Below, piece by piece: positions 1 to 5,638 of a stretch of 6,222 bases of DNA (position 1 is the stretch's first letter; each line of letters opens with the position of its first letter). Source of the DNA: Dechloromonas sp. (GTDB lineage: Bacteria; Pseudomonadota; Gammaproteobacteria; Burkholderiales; Rhodocyclaceae). Position numbers and translations under genes: made by a program. The stretch is taken from assembly GCA_013693915.1 (NCBI GenBank), contig CP059264.1, positions 3,598,286-3,604,507 on the forward strand, read 5' to 3'. The notes beneath the pieces are model-generated. The model was not told the DNA's origin. It saw only the letters and a list, made by a program, of their open reading frames with translations, and searched no databases.

Positions 1-144
1 TTTGACGCGCAGGCCGATGATGATGGCGGCGATCATGACCGGCGTGACTTCGCCGCCCATGATCTGCCGCATCAGGGAAACCATTTCGTCGTGGAAGATC
101 TCGCGGTGTTCGATAACGCGCTGGAGGGCGGCTTGCGGGGTCAT
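1..144 (-). CDS. trpD: Anthranilate phosphoribosyltransferase, N-terminal part (runs off window)
   Basis: TrpD transfers the phosphoribosyl group of PRPP to anthranilate, the second dedicated step of tryptophan synthesis in the cytoplasm. Only the first 48 codons are present. The reading frame begins [20 protein letters not shown] and continues with a [28 protein letters not shown] stretch, which is the helical N-terminal domain of the family: a region around residues 20-45 with 'M..IM.GE.TP....A.....R.K'. The glycine-rich PRPP-binding loop and catalytic domain lie outside the window. The ATG at 144-142 overlaps the TGA of trpG (143-141) as ATGA, which is typical of translational coupling in trpGD. 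If the trpG frameshifts are real, ribosomes would not reach this overlap in the correct frame and trpD translation could suffer. The identification is firm despite truncation, because the N-terminus is characteristic and it sits directly after trpG. Confidence 0.93.
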   Translation of the reverse strand, partial: MTPQAALQRVIEHREIFHDEMVSLMRQIMGGEVTPVMIAAIIIGLRVK

Positions 145-711
145 TGCTTGTGTTCGTCCAGGAAGTTCTTGAGGAGGTCGTGACCGCGCTCGGTCAGGAT
201 CGATTCGGGGTGAAACTGCACGCCCTCGACCGCCAGCGTCCGGTGGCGCACCCCATGATCTCGCCGTCGTCGGTCCACGCGGTGATTTCCAGGCAATCGG
301 GCAGGCTTGCGCGCTCGATGGCCAGCGAATGGTAACGGGTGCACGTCAACGGATTGGGCAGTCCCTTGAAAACACCCCGGTGTTCATGGTGGACCGCGGA
401 AACCTTGCCATGCATGAGGTGCCTGGCATGAACGATCCTGCCGCCAAAGGCTTCGCCGATCGCCTGATGACCGAGGCAGACGCCGAGCAACGGTATCTTT
501 CCGGAATACTCGCGGATCGCCGCCAGCGAGATGCCGGCCTGCGCCGGGGCGCACGGGCCGGGGAAATCACCAGATAGCCTGGTTTTATGCGGCCAATTTC
601 GGCAACGCTGATGGCATCGTTACGAAACACCCGCACTTCCTGCCCCAGCTCGCCGAAGTACTGGACGAGGTTGTAGGTGAAGCTGTCATAGTTGTCGATC
701 ATCAGCAGCAT
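141..711 (-). pseudogene. trpG: Anthranilate synthase glutamine amidotransferase subunit, interrupted by two 1-base frameshifts
   Basis: TrpG hydrolyses glutamine and passes ammonia to TrpE. Starting at ATG 711 ([20 protein letters not shown]) the protein reads correctly for about 51 residues to LVISP. It then leaves frame at a GGGG run (plus strand 560-563), resumes in a second frame ([17 protein letters not shown] and on to DDGEIMG), leaves frame again at a CCCC run (251-254), and finishes in a third frame ([10 protein letters not shown] to DEHKQ, TGA at 143-141). Adding one base at each run restores a 190-residue protein, the normal family length. It has the GATase class I triad Cys79, His168 and Glu170, and the PGPC oxyanion segment. 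An AGAGGA ribosome-binding site lies 10 bases before the ATG. Read literally, translation from 711 stops at 346 after 121 residues and lacks the active site. Because all motifs are intact and both lesions are homopolymer contractions, a sequence error is at least as likely as a true pseudogene. PabA is a close paralogue, but the link to trpE and trpD favours trpG. Confidence 0.9.
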
Positions 712-902
712 GTCGCGACTATCCTCTTGTTCTGCATGGCTTCCGTTCCAGAATGTCCGGGCCGCCACCCGCGCCGGCAATTCATTCCGCTACCCTCGCA
801 CCGATTCTCCGCCATCGGCCACGAAGAGCGACATTTTCGCCCACATCGGCCTTCGCCCAAAACACCGCTCGCGTGGCGCCCGGCAGTTGACCGGAAGTGA
901 TT

Positions 903-919
903 GCGGTCCGGCCGACCGC
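903..919 (-). other. Perfect 6-bp inverted repeat downstream of the CZB gene
   Basis: GCGGTC at 903-908 and GACCGC at 914-919 are exact reverse complements around a 5-base loop (CGGCC), starting 30 bases after the CZB stop codon. A hairpin in the transcript is likely, but no U-run follows on the minus strand, so it is not a classical intrinsic terminator. The rest of the 237-base gap between the CZB gene and trpG holds only an unconvincing 52-codon frame. Confidence 0.3.
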
Positions 920-948
920 CCCTTCGCTCGCCGCCAACATTCAGGCGA

Positions 949-1317
949 TCAGAACCCCAGCACGCTCGCCTGCCATGCCCGCAACGCAAGGACCAGTTTG
1001 CCGGACAAGGTGATGTATTCCCCGTAAAGCAGCGTGTAGGCCTCGGCCACCTGGCCAGCCGCTGCCAGTTCGACGATCCGTCCCGATAGCTCGTGAAATT
1101 CGGCGTGCAGGCGGCGAACCTCGCGGTAGTGTTCCGTCAGCCGGTCGTCTGCCGAGAGGCCCGGGCCAAACAGCCATTTGCCGAAGTCGCAGTGACTATC
1201 GGCGCGAATGCTGTGCACGTCGATCCCCGACAGCGCGTCGAGCACCGCCTGTCTGACCTGCGACATCCACAGCGTGTGCGCCTTGATGGCCAGATCAATG
1301 TCCGCCAGGTTTTCCAT
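949..1317 (-). CDS. Stand-alone chemoreceptor zinc-binding (CZB) domain protein
   Basis: This 122-residue protein consists almost entirely of one CZB domain (chemoreceptor zinc-binding, Pfam CZB family). The pattern seen is AH..W at 13-17 with His14, then SHCDFGKWLFGPG around Cys43, then LHAEFH with His71 and His75. Three His and one Cys with about 29 residues between the first His and Cys, and a final HxxxH pair, match the known zinc-ligand layout of the family (for example in E. coli DgcZ). CZB domains are usually attached to methyl-accepting chemotaxis proteins or diguanylate cyclases and respond to zinc or hypochlorous acid. Here there is no transmembrane segment, MCP signalling region or GGDEF domain, so the partner is unknown. 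The ATG at 1317 is chosen because a GGGGAGAAGG ribosome-binding site sits just before it and the domain starts at once. The frame stays open upstream to 1524, but that part is not protein-like. The gene lies between trpE and trpG on the same strand, an unexpected place with no evident role in tryptophan synthesis. Confidence 0.87.
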   Translation of the reverse strand: MENLADIDLAIKAHTLWMSQVRQAVLDALSGIDVHSIRADSHCDFGKWLFGPGLSADDRLTEHYREVRRLHAEFHELSGRIVELAAAGQVAEAYTLLYGEYITLSGKLVLALRAWQASVLGF

Positions 1318-1357
1318 CACCTTCTCCCCGTCGACCGATGCAACAGTCCCGCAGCCC

Positions 1358-1363
1358 ATTCTA
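1358..1363 (-). promoter_or_regulatory. Possible sigma-70 -10 element (TAGAAT) before the CZB gene
   Basis: On the minus strand the hexamer TAGAAT matches the -10 consensus TATAAT at five of six bases and is preceded by TTG. It would place a transcription start near 1350 and a leader of about 33 bases before the CZB ATG at 1317. The -35 match at normal spacing is poor (TCTGCA, three of six). If real, the CZB gene, and perhaps trpG and trpD behind it, could be transcribed separately from trpE. This is inference from a short motif. Confidence 0.3.
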
Positions 1364-1374
1364 CAACCTGCGCC

Positions 1375-1396
1375 GCTGCCTGCAGAAGCAGTCAGC
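1375..1396 (-). other. Imperfect hairpin between trpE and the CZB gene
   Basis: GCTGCCTGC and GCAGTCAGC pair at eight of nine positions around an AGAA loop (plus-strand view). It lies in the 231-base gap after trpE and just upstream of the putative CZB promoter. It could mark the end of a trpE transcript or an RNA processing site. There is no downstream U-tract, so terminator function is unproven. Confidence 0.25.
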
Positions 1397-1532
1397 TTGT
1401 TGCTGCGCCCCTTCCGCAGCGCATCCTGCCGTCTCCCGAACGGCACTTGCGCTTCAACTTGCCGCAGCCCCGCCGCTCCCGCGAGGAGCCGCGCGCTGGC
1501 CCTGCAATCGTTCCGGCCCCACAAGGCGCCAT
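1392..1532 (-). CDS. Doubtful small ORF of 46 codons between trpE and the CZB gene
   Basis: The frame starts at ATG 1532, 16 bases after the trpE stop, with a good GGGGAGA ribosome-binding site about 8 bases upstream, and ends at TGA 1394-1392. The product would be a basic, Arg/Gly-rich peptide with four cysteines (residues 4, 23, 30 and 39). I recognise no family, and the composition resembles random translation of GC-rich DNA. The ribosome-binding site is the only real support. It could equally be the untranslated trailer of trpE. Confidence 0.2.
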   Translation of the reverse strand: MAPCGAGTIAGPARGSSRERRGCGKLKRKCRSGDGRMRCGRGAATS

Positions 1533-1548
1533 AGTCTTCTCTCCCCGA

Positions 1549-3024
1549 TCACTCGAGACGCGTATCCAGTCCCTGCTCGGCCAGTTCCGCGGCGCGCAGC
1601 ACCGCGCGGGCCTTGTTCTGGGTCTCGGCCCACTCTGCATTGGGATCCGAATCGGCGACGATCCCGGCGCCGGCCTGGACATGCAGTTGCCTGTCCTTGA
1701 CCACCGCCGTGCGGATCGCGATCGCCAGGTCCATGTCGCCATTGAAGCCGAGGTAGCCGACAGCGCCAGCATAGATGCCGCGCTTGACCGGTTCGAGCTC
1801 GTCGATGATTTCCATTGCCCGAACCTTCGGCGCGCCGGAAACGGTTCCCGCCGGGAAGGTCGCGCGCAGCACGTCGAGAGCGTTCAACCCCTGCTGCAGA
1901 CGGCCTTCGACGTTCGAGACAATGTGCATCACGTGCGAGTAGCGCTCGACGATCATGTTCTCGGTCAGCTTGACGGTGCCGGTGCGGGCAACGCGACCGC
2001 AGTCGTTGCGCCCGAGGTCGAGCAGCTGCGTGTGCTCGGCGCGCTCCTTCTCGTCGGCCAGTAGCTCGGCGGCAAGCGCGGCGTCCTCTTCGGGCGAGGC
2101 GCCGCGCTTGCGGGTGCCGGCGATTGGCCGCACGGTGACGCGGTCACCCTCAAGACGGACAAGAATTTCCGGCGAGGCGCCGACGACATGAAAATCCTCG
2201 AAATCGAAGTAGAACATGTAGGGCGACGGGTTCAGGCTGCGCAGCGCACGGTACAGCGCCAGCGGGCTGGCGCGGAAGGTCTTGGTCATGCGCTGCGAGA
2301 GGACGACCTGCATGATGTCGCCTTCGGTAATGTAGTCCTTGGCCCTGACGACAGCCTTCTTGAAGGCGGCCTCGCCGAAGATGGAGACTGCTGGCTCGGA
2401 ATGCACCGGCTGCTCGCCGGGGATGGCCACCGGGGTGCGCAACTTGGCCAACAACTCTTTCAGGCGCGCCCGGGCTTTCTGCCAGGCGCCGGGGAAACCC
2501 GGCTCGGCATAGACGACCAGGGTCAGTTTCCCCGAAAGGTTGTCGACCACGGCGATTTCCTCGGAGAGCAGCAGGCCAATATCCGGCGTGGCGATTTCGT
2601 CGGGCTTGCGCGTGCGGGTGAGCCGGGTCTCGACGTAGCGCACGGTGTCGTAGCCGAAGCAGCCGACCAGGCCGCCGCAGGGGCGCGGCAGTCCGGCCTG
2701 CGGCGCGGCGCGGAAACGCCGCATGAACTTGCCGATGAATTCGAGCGGATTGGTATCGTCCTCGCGCTCGGCGATCCGGTTGCCGGTCAGCACCAGCACC
2801 TGGTGACCGTGGACGACGATGCGCGTCGACGCGGCGAGGCCGATGATCGAATAGCGGCCGAAACGTTCGCCGCCCTGCACCGATTCGAGCAGGTACGAGT
2901 AGGGACTGTTGGCCAGCTTCAGGTAGATCGAGAGCGGCGTGTCGAGGTCAGCGAACGTCTCCAGCGTGACCGGGATGCGGTTGTAGCTCTGCGCGGCAAG
3001 CGTGTTGAATTCTGTTTCAGTCAT
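1549..3024 (-). CDS. trpE: Anthranilate synthase component I (chorismate-converting subunit)
   Basis: TrpE converts chorismate and ammonia to anthranilate and pyruvate, the first step of tryptophan synthesis, with TrpG supplying the ammonia. The 491-residue length is normal for a stand-alone TrpE. The N-terminal domain carries [20 protein letters not shown] (43-62), whose LLES element belongs to the tryptophan feedback site in characterised TrpE proteins, so allosteric inhibition by Trp is expected. The C-terminal chorismate-binding domain shows PIAGTRKRG (300-308), DLGRND (336-341), SHVMHIVS (363-370), [12 protein letters not shown] (389-400), [17 protein letters not shown] (423-439) and [15 protein letters not shown] (451-465), with E464 in the metal/chorismate site region. 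No frameshift or missing catalytic residue was seen. The ATG at 3024 is supported by a GAGG ribosome-binding site 7 bases upstream and by alignment with the usual TrpE start. The PabB paralogue is less likely given trpG and trpD downstream and the LLES region. The rpe-gph pair often found before it is missing or decayed. Confidence 0.97.
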   Translation of the reverse strand: MTETEFNTLAAQSYNRIPVTLETFADLDTPLSIYLKLANSPYSYLLESVQGGERFGRYSIIGLAASTRIVVHGHQVLVLTGNRIAEREDDTNPLEFIGKFMRRFRAAPQAGLPRPCGGLVGCFGYDTVRYVETRLTRTRKPDEIATPDIGLLLSEEIAVVDNLSGKLTLVVYAEPGFPGAWQKARARLKELLAKLRTPVAIPGEQPVHSEPAVSIFGEAAFKKAVVRAKDYITEGDIMQVVLSQRMTKTFRASPLALYRALRSLNPSPYMFYFDFEDFHVVGASPEILVRLEGDRVTVRPIAGTRKRGASPEEDAALAAELLADEKERAEHTQLLDLGRNDCGRVARTGTVKLTENMIVERYSHVMHIVSNVEGRLQQGLNALDVLRATFPAGTVSGAPKVRAMEIIDELEPVKRGIYAGAVGYLGFNGDMDLAIAIRTAVVKDRQLHVQAGAGIVADSDPNAEWAETQNKARAVLRAAELAEQGLDTRLE

Positions 3025-3335
3025 CGGGAAGCCTCGAAAATGACGGGGATGTTGCGACCTGGTGCATTGCGCCGGGCAGGCGCGCGAAGGAAGTCAGGGG
3101 CGCCAGCGAAGCCGGCCGTGAACTTCATTCCAGGTAGTCGGTGTCGTCATTCGTTCTTGAGGTTTTCAAGGGTGAGCGCCGGGCAAGGCAGCAGACAACC
3201 GCGATACTAGCGCATCGCCTGCGGCACTGTCCACCGGCCCGCGCCTGGCTTGGCCGCCGGACGCGGAACAGCTGCCAGTACCGGCGATAACGCATGCGGC
3301 TTCGTGCAAGCAATGCCTAGGGCATACCCACAAAC
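3025..3335. other. Region before trpE without an intact gene; trpE leader
   Basis: These 311 bases lie where gph and most of rpe would be expected in the common betaproteobacterial order. No frame shows a haloacid-dehalogenase signature (DxDGT) or the C-terminal part of Rpe. It holds a possible promoter for trpE, a small 5-bp inverted repeat (GCGCC/GGCGC at 3069-3083), and two short minus-strand frames: 3094-3150 (18 codons, two Trp) and 3021-3128 (35 codons, overlapping the trpE ATG as ATGA). Neither frame has a good ribosome-binding site. It is best read as the trpE leader plus decayed sequence. Confidence 0.55.
3204..3233 (-). promoter_or_regulatory. Possible sigma-70 promoter for trpE
   Basis: On the minus strand, TGGACA (3233-3228) matches the -35 consensus at five of six bases. 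TAGTAT (3209-3204) matches the -10 at four of six, with 18 bases between them. Transcription would begin near 3197 and give a leader of about 170 bases before the trpE ATG. It is the best promoter-like pair I found upstream of trpE, but short-motif matches of this quality also occur by chance. Confidence 0.3.
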
Positions 3336-3540
3336 TCCCGGAGCATGAGTCACGACATTCGCGCCCGTCGCTGGCAAAATCGGCGACACTGCGGTTGACC
3401 GGCCAGACGATCAGGTTTGGAACATAATTGGGGTCGATCACGTCGAAGTGGAAAGAGCCGGCGCCCGTGGCGATGGCGCTGGCGACTTCCTCGCCCAACT
3501 TGGCGTCGTTGCCCGGGCGGACGCTCGGGCCAACGACAGA
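3336..3540 (-). pseudogene. rpe: Decayed N-terminal fragment of ribulose-phosphate 3-epimerase
   Basis: Rpe interconverts ribulose-5-phosphate and xylulose-5-phosphate (pentose phosphate and Calvin pathways). The minus-strand frame reads GPSVRPGNDAKLGEEVA, which aligns position for position with the family start APSILSADFAKLGEEV. It continues through SFHFDVIDPNYVPNL, the HxD active-site strand (His 3450-3448, Asp 3444-3442). Next comes VWPVNRSVADFASDG, matching the family's VKPVDRxxxDFAxAG, but the roughly 23 residues that should lie between (IGP...DVHLM, with a second active-site His) are missing. After the Gly codon at 3366-3364 homology shifts frame to GANVVTH (about 3362-3345) and then fades. 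There is no start codon in frame between the stop at 3591-3589 and a TTG inside the domain, and the remaining three quarters of the protein are absent. The combination of substitutions, internal deletion, frameshift and truncation indicates a genuine relic, not a sequencing error. Its position, divergent from apaG and upstream of trpE, is where rpe normally sits in many betaproteobacteria. Confidence 0.78.
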
Positions 3541-3590
3541 TCGCCCGTTGAGCCGACGCCTTCCTGAAACAGGACAGAAGAACTGAACTC

Positions 3591-3974
3591 ATGCCCAACC
3601 CCGAAAATTTCCGCATCCAGGTCAGGGTGGTATCGCACTACCTGCCCGACCAGTCAAGCCCGGAGGATGAGCGTTTCGTCTTCGCCTACACGATCACCAT
3701 CACCAACGTCGGCCAACTGCCGGCACAACTGATTTCGCGCCACTGGATCATCACCGACGCCAGCAGCGAGGTTCAGGAAGTGCGGGGCCTTGGCGTCGTC
3801 GGCCAGCAGCCGCTGCTTGAGCCAGGCGAGTCCTTCGAGTACATGAGCGGTTGCGTTCTCGCCACGCCCGTCGGAACGATGAAAGGCACCTACCAGATGG
3901 TCGGCGAGAACGGAACCCGTTTCGATGCCGAGATTCCCGAGTTCGTGCTGGCGATTCCGCGGGCCCTGCATTGA
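3591..3974 (+). CDS. apaG: ApaG protein (DUF525 family)
   Basis: This 127-residue protein is full length for ApaG, a small fibronectin-III-like beta-sandwich protein. Its biochemical role is still unclear; in enterobacteria the gene (also called corD) has been linked to cobalt resistance and magnesium efflux. The family signature is plain: [11 protein letters not shown] (31-41), [25 protein letters not shown] (50-74, containing the glycine-rich GxGxxG-like stretch), [12 protein letters not shown] (76-87) and [12 protein letters not shown] (92-103). The ATG at 3591 gives the expected N-terminus ([20 protein letters not shown]), although the ribosome-binding site is weak: AGGA lies about 17 bases upstream. 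It is divergent from the rpe relic and trpE, and its TGA overlaps the start of the following methyltransferase, so the two are probably co-transcribed. Confidence 0.96.
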   Translation: MPNPENFRIQVRVVSHYLPDQSSPEDERFVFAYTITITNVGQLPAQLISRHWIITDASSEVQEVRGLGVVGQQPLLEPGESFEYMSGCVLATPVGTMKGTYQMVGENGTRFDAEIPEFVLAIPRALH

Positions 3975-4564
3975 GCCTGAAGAACAGCTATACGCTGATC
4001 GCGCCTTTCTACGACGCCGCGATCGCACGGACCACGCAGGCCGCGCGCAAGCACAGCCTGTCCGTTCTGCCGGAGACGCCGAGCCGGGTCCTGCTGGCGG
4101 GAGTCGGCACCGGTCTCGACCTGCCGCACCTGCCCGCCCACCATCATTACACCGGCCTCGACCTCACCCATGCCATGCTGCGCCGCGCCATCCCGCGTGC
4201 CAACCATGTCGATTTCGCGGCGGTCCGCGGAGACGCCCAGAACCTGCCGTTTGCCGCAGGCAGTTTCGATGTCGCGGTATTGCACCTGATCCTGGCGGTC
4301 GTTCCCGACCCCGCGAAGTGCCTCGGCGAAATCGCGCGGGTGTTGCGCCCCGGTGGCCAGGCGCTGGTCTTCGACAAGTTCCTGCGTCCCGGCGAGCCGG
4401 CGTTGCTGCGGCGTCTGGCGAACCCGCTCGCCAGCCGGATCGCCACGCGCCTGGATGTCGTGTTCGAATCCCTGCTGGTCGCGGCGCCCGGCCTGAAGGT
4501 CGAACTTGACCAGCCGGCGCTGGTGGGCGGCTGGTTCCGGATGATCCGGCTACGCCGCGTCTGA
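3971..4564 (+). CDS. Class I SAM-dependent methyltransferase (UbiE/PmtA-like)
   Basis: This 197-residue protein has a single Rossmann-type methyltransferase domain. Visible motifs are [17 protein letters not shown] (39-55, motif I for S-adenosylmethionine), [14 protein letters not shown] (60-73, acidic Asp64 for the ribose), [18 protein letters not shown] (86-103) and [20 protein letters not shown] (118-137). The GVGTGLDLP form of motif I and the C-terminal [11 protein letters not shown] resemble small phosphatidylethanolamine N-methyltransferases of the PmtA type, but the substrate cannot be read from sequence. No membrane segment is evident. No ATG lies near the domain start. The TTG at 3971 overlaps the apaG stop as TTGA, gives [19 protein letters not shown] just before motif I, and is the best choice. 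The next upstream ATG (3851) would add 40 residues that are out-of-frame apaG. Coupling to apaG is likely. The 3' end overlaps the convergent permease gene by 15 bases. Confidence 0.9.
   Translation: MSLKNSYTLIAPFYDAAIARTTQAARKHSLSVLPETPSRVLLAGVGTGLDLPHLPAHHHYTGLDLTHAMLRRAIPRANHVDFAAVRGDAQNLPFAAGSFDVAVLHLILAVVPDPAKCLGEIARVLRPGGQALVFDKFLRPGEPALLRRLANPLASRIATRLDVVFESLLVAAPGLKVELDQPALVGGWFRMIRLRRV
4550..4564. other. Tail-to-tail overlap of two convergent genes
   Basis: The methyltransferase TGA (4562-4564, plus strand) lies beyond the permease TAG (4552-4550, minus strand), so the last codons of both genes share 15 bp. There is no room for a conventional terminator between them, so the two transcripts must overlap. 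Confidence 0.9.
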
Positions 4565-5632
4565 CGGGTCGGCGGCCTCCTTGCCCAGGGCATCCTCGAT
4601 CCACGCCAGCATCAACGTGTAGGTGACGGCCAGCACCACCGGCCCGACGAAGATGCCGACCAGCCCGAAGCCGAGCATGCCGCCGATGACACCGGCGAAG
4701 ATCAGCAGGAGAGGCAGGTCCGCCCCCTTCTTGATCAGGAAGGGGCGCAGGAAGTTGTCCATGGTCCCGACGAAGATGCTCCAGATCAGCAAGAGGGTTG
4801 CCCAGCCCGTGTCGCCCCTCCAGTACATCCAGGCGACCGCCGGGAAGAGCACCAGCGACGGCCCCAACTGGGCGATACAGAACATCAGCATGACCGCCGC
4901 CAGCAGCGACGCAAAGGGAACGCCCGCCACCGCCAGGCCGATACCGCCAAGCACGGTCTGAATGATGGCTGTCACGCCAACACCCAGCGCGACACCGCGA
5001 ATCGCCTGACCGGCAAGGATGACCGAGTTTTCCCCGCGCTCTCCCGCAAGGCGTCTGCCAAAGCGCAGCACCATGCGGGCTGCCGCTTCACCGTTGGCAT
5101 ACATGATCGCCGACAGGACGACGACCAGCAGAAACTGGATCAGCACACCACCGACATTCCCGGCATGCCCGAATATCCACTTGGCGGTATCGGTCAGGTG
5201 GGGACCAAGCCTGGCCACCAGGCCCGCGGGTCCGGCATCGGCCAGTTGCCGCCAGCTTGCCGCCACCTTGTCGCCGACCAGCGGCAGCCTGCCCACCCAG
5301 TCCGGAGGCTGGGGCAATCCCGACGCCGCCACCGCCTTGGCCGCATCCGTCACCTGGTCGGCATGCTCGGCGATGGTGTCGATGGCCAGCCCCAGGGGCA
5401 CGACCAGCAGCAGCAGCATGCCCAGCGTCATTACCGCGACCGCCGGTCCGCGCCGGCCTCCCAGTCGCGCTTGCAGCGACTTGAGGAGCGGCCAGCTCGC
5501 GACCACCAGCATGGCCGCCCAGACCGCCGCCCCGAGGAAGGGGCGCAGGATCCACAGCGAGCCGACGATCAGCAGCAGGATGCAGATGATCGCCAGCGTG
5601 GTGCGGGTCAGATCCTGGCGGAAGGTGCTCAT
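4550..5632 (-). CDS. AI-2E/YdiK-family inner-membrane permease
   Basis: This protein of about 360 residues belongs to the AI-2E transporter family (PF01594; relatives YdiK, TqsA, PerM). Members are polytopic inner-membrane proteins proposed to export small molecules or, in some bacteria, to act in Na+/H+ exchange, so the substrate is not predictable. Hydrophobic segments are near 12-30, 33-50, 64-84, 162-180, 213-236, 240-268, 278-290 and 305-343. A soluble amphipathic stretch lies at about 85-155, as is usual for the family. The family's conserved end is clear: NFLRPFLIKKGADLPLLLIF (293-312) followed by GGMLGFGLVGIFVGPVVLAV (317-336). Two starts are possible: GTG 5638, abutting the argJ stop, or ATG 5632. 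I prefer ATG 5632, with AGG 5 bases upstream and GGAG 10 bases upstream, and a normal MSTFRQDLTR start. It follows argJ without a gap and is probably co-transcribed with it. Confidence 0.92.
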   Translation of the reverse strand: MSTFRQDLTRTTLAIICILLLIVGSLWILRPFLGAAVWAAMLVVASWPLLKSLQARLGGRRGPAVAVMTLGMLLLLVVPLGLAIDTIAEHADQVTDAAKAVAASGLPQPPDWVGRLPLVGDKVAASWRQLADAGPAGLVARLGPHLTDTAKWIFGHAGNVGGVLIQFLLVVVLSAIMYANGEAAARMVLRFGRRLAGERGENSVILAGQAIRGVALGVGVTAIIQTVLGGIGLAVAGVPFASLLAAVMLMFCIAQLGPSLVLFPAVAWMYWRGDTGWATLLLIWSIFVGTMDNFLRPFLIKKGADLPLLLIFAGVIGGMLGFGLVGIFVGPVVLAVTYTLMLAWIEDALGKEAADPSDAA

Positions 5633-5638
5633 GGACAC

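Noticed and set aside
248..563. Programmed -1 frameshifting as an explanation for trpG
   Set aside because: Slippage on CCCC and GGGG is physically conceivable, but two efficient slips in one housekeeping gene without classical slippery heptamers or clear stimulators is implausible.
782..940. 52-codon minus-strand frame between the CZB gene and trpG
   Set aside because: There is no ribosome-binding site, codon third positions lose GC bias in the second half, and no family is recognisable.
1093..2064. Plus-strand open frame of 323 codons
   Set aside because: It lies antisense to trpE and the CZB gene, has no family-like motifs, and is the usual long mirror frame of GC-rich coding DNA.
2188..3210. 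Plus-strand open frame of 340 codons
   Set aside because: It is antisense to the 5' half of trpE; TrpE on the other strand is unmistakable and this frame shows no recognisable domain.
3416..3434. CATAAT on the plus strand as an apaG promoter -10
   Set aside because: The best -35-like TTGACC is 22 bases upstream, too far, and the hexamer is explained by the Asn-Tyr codons of the rpe relic.
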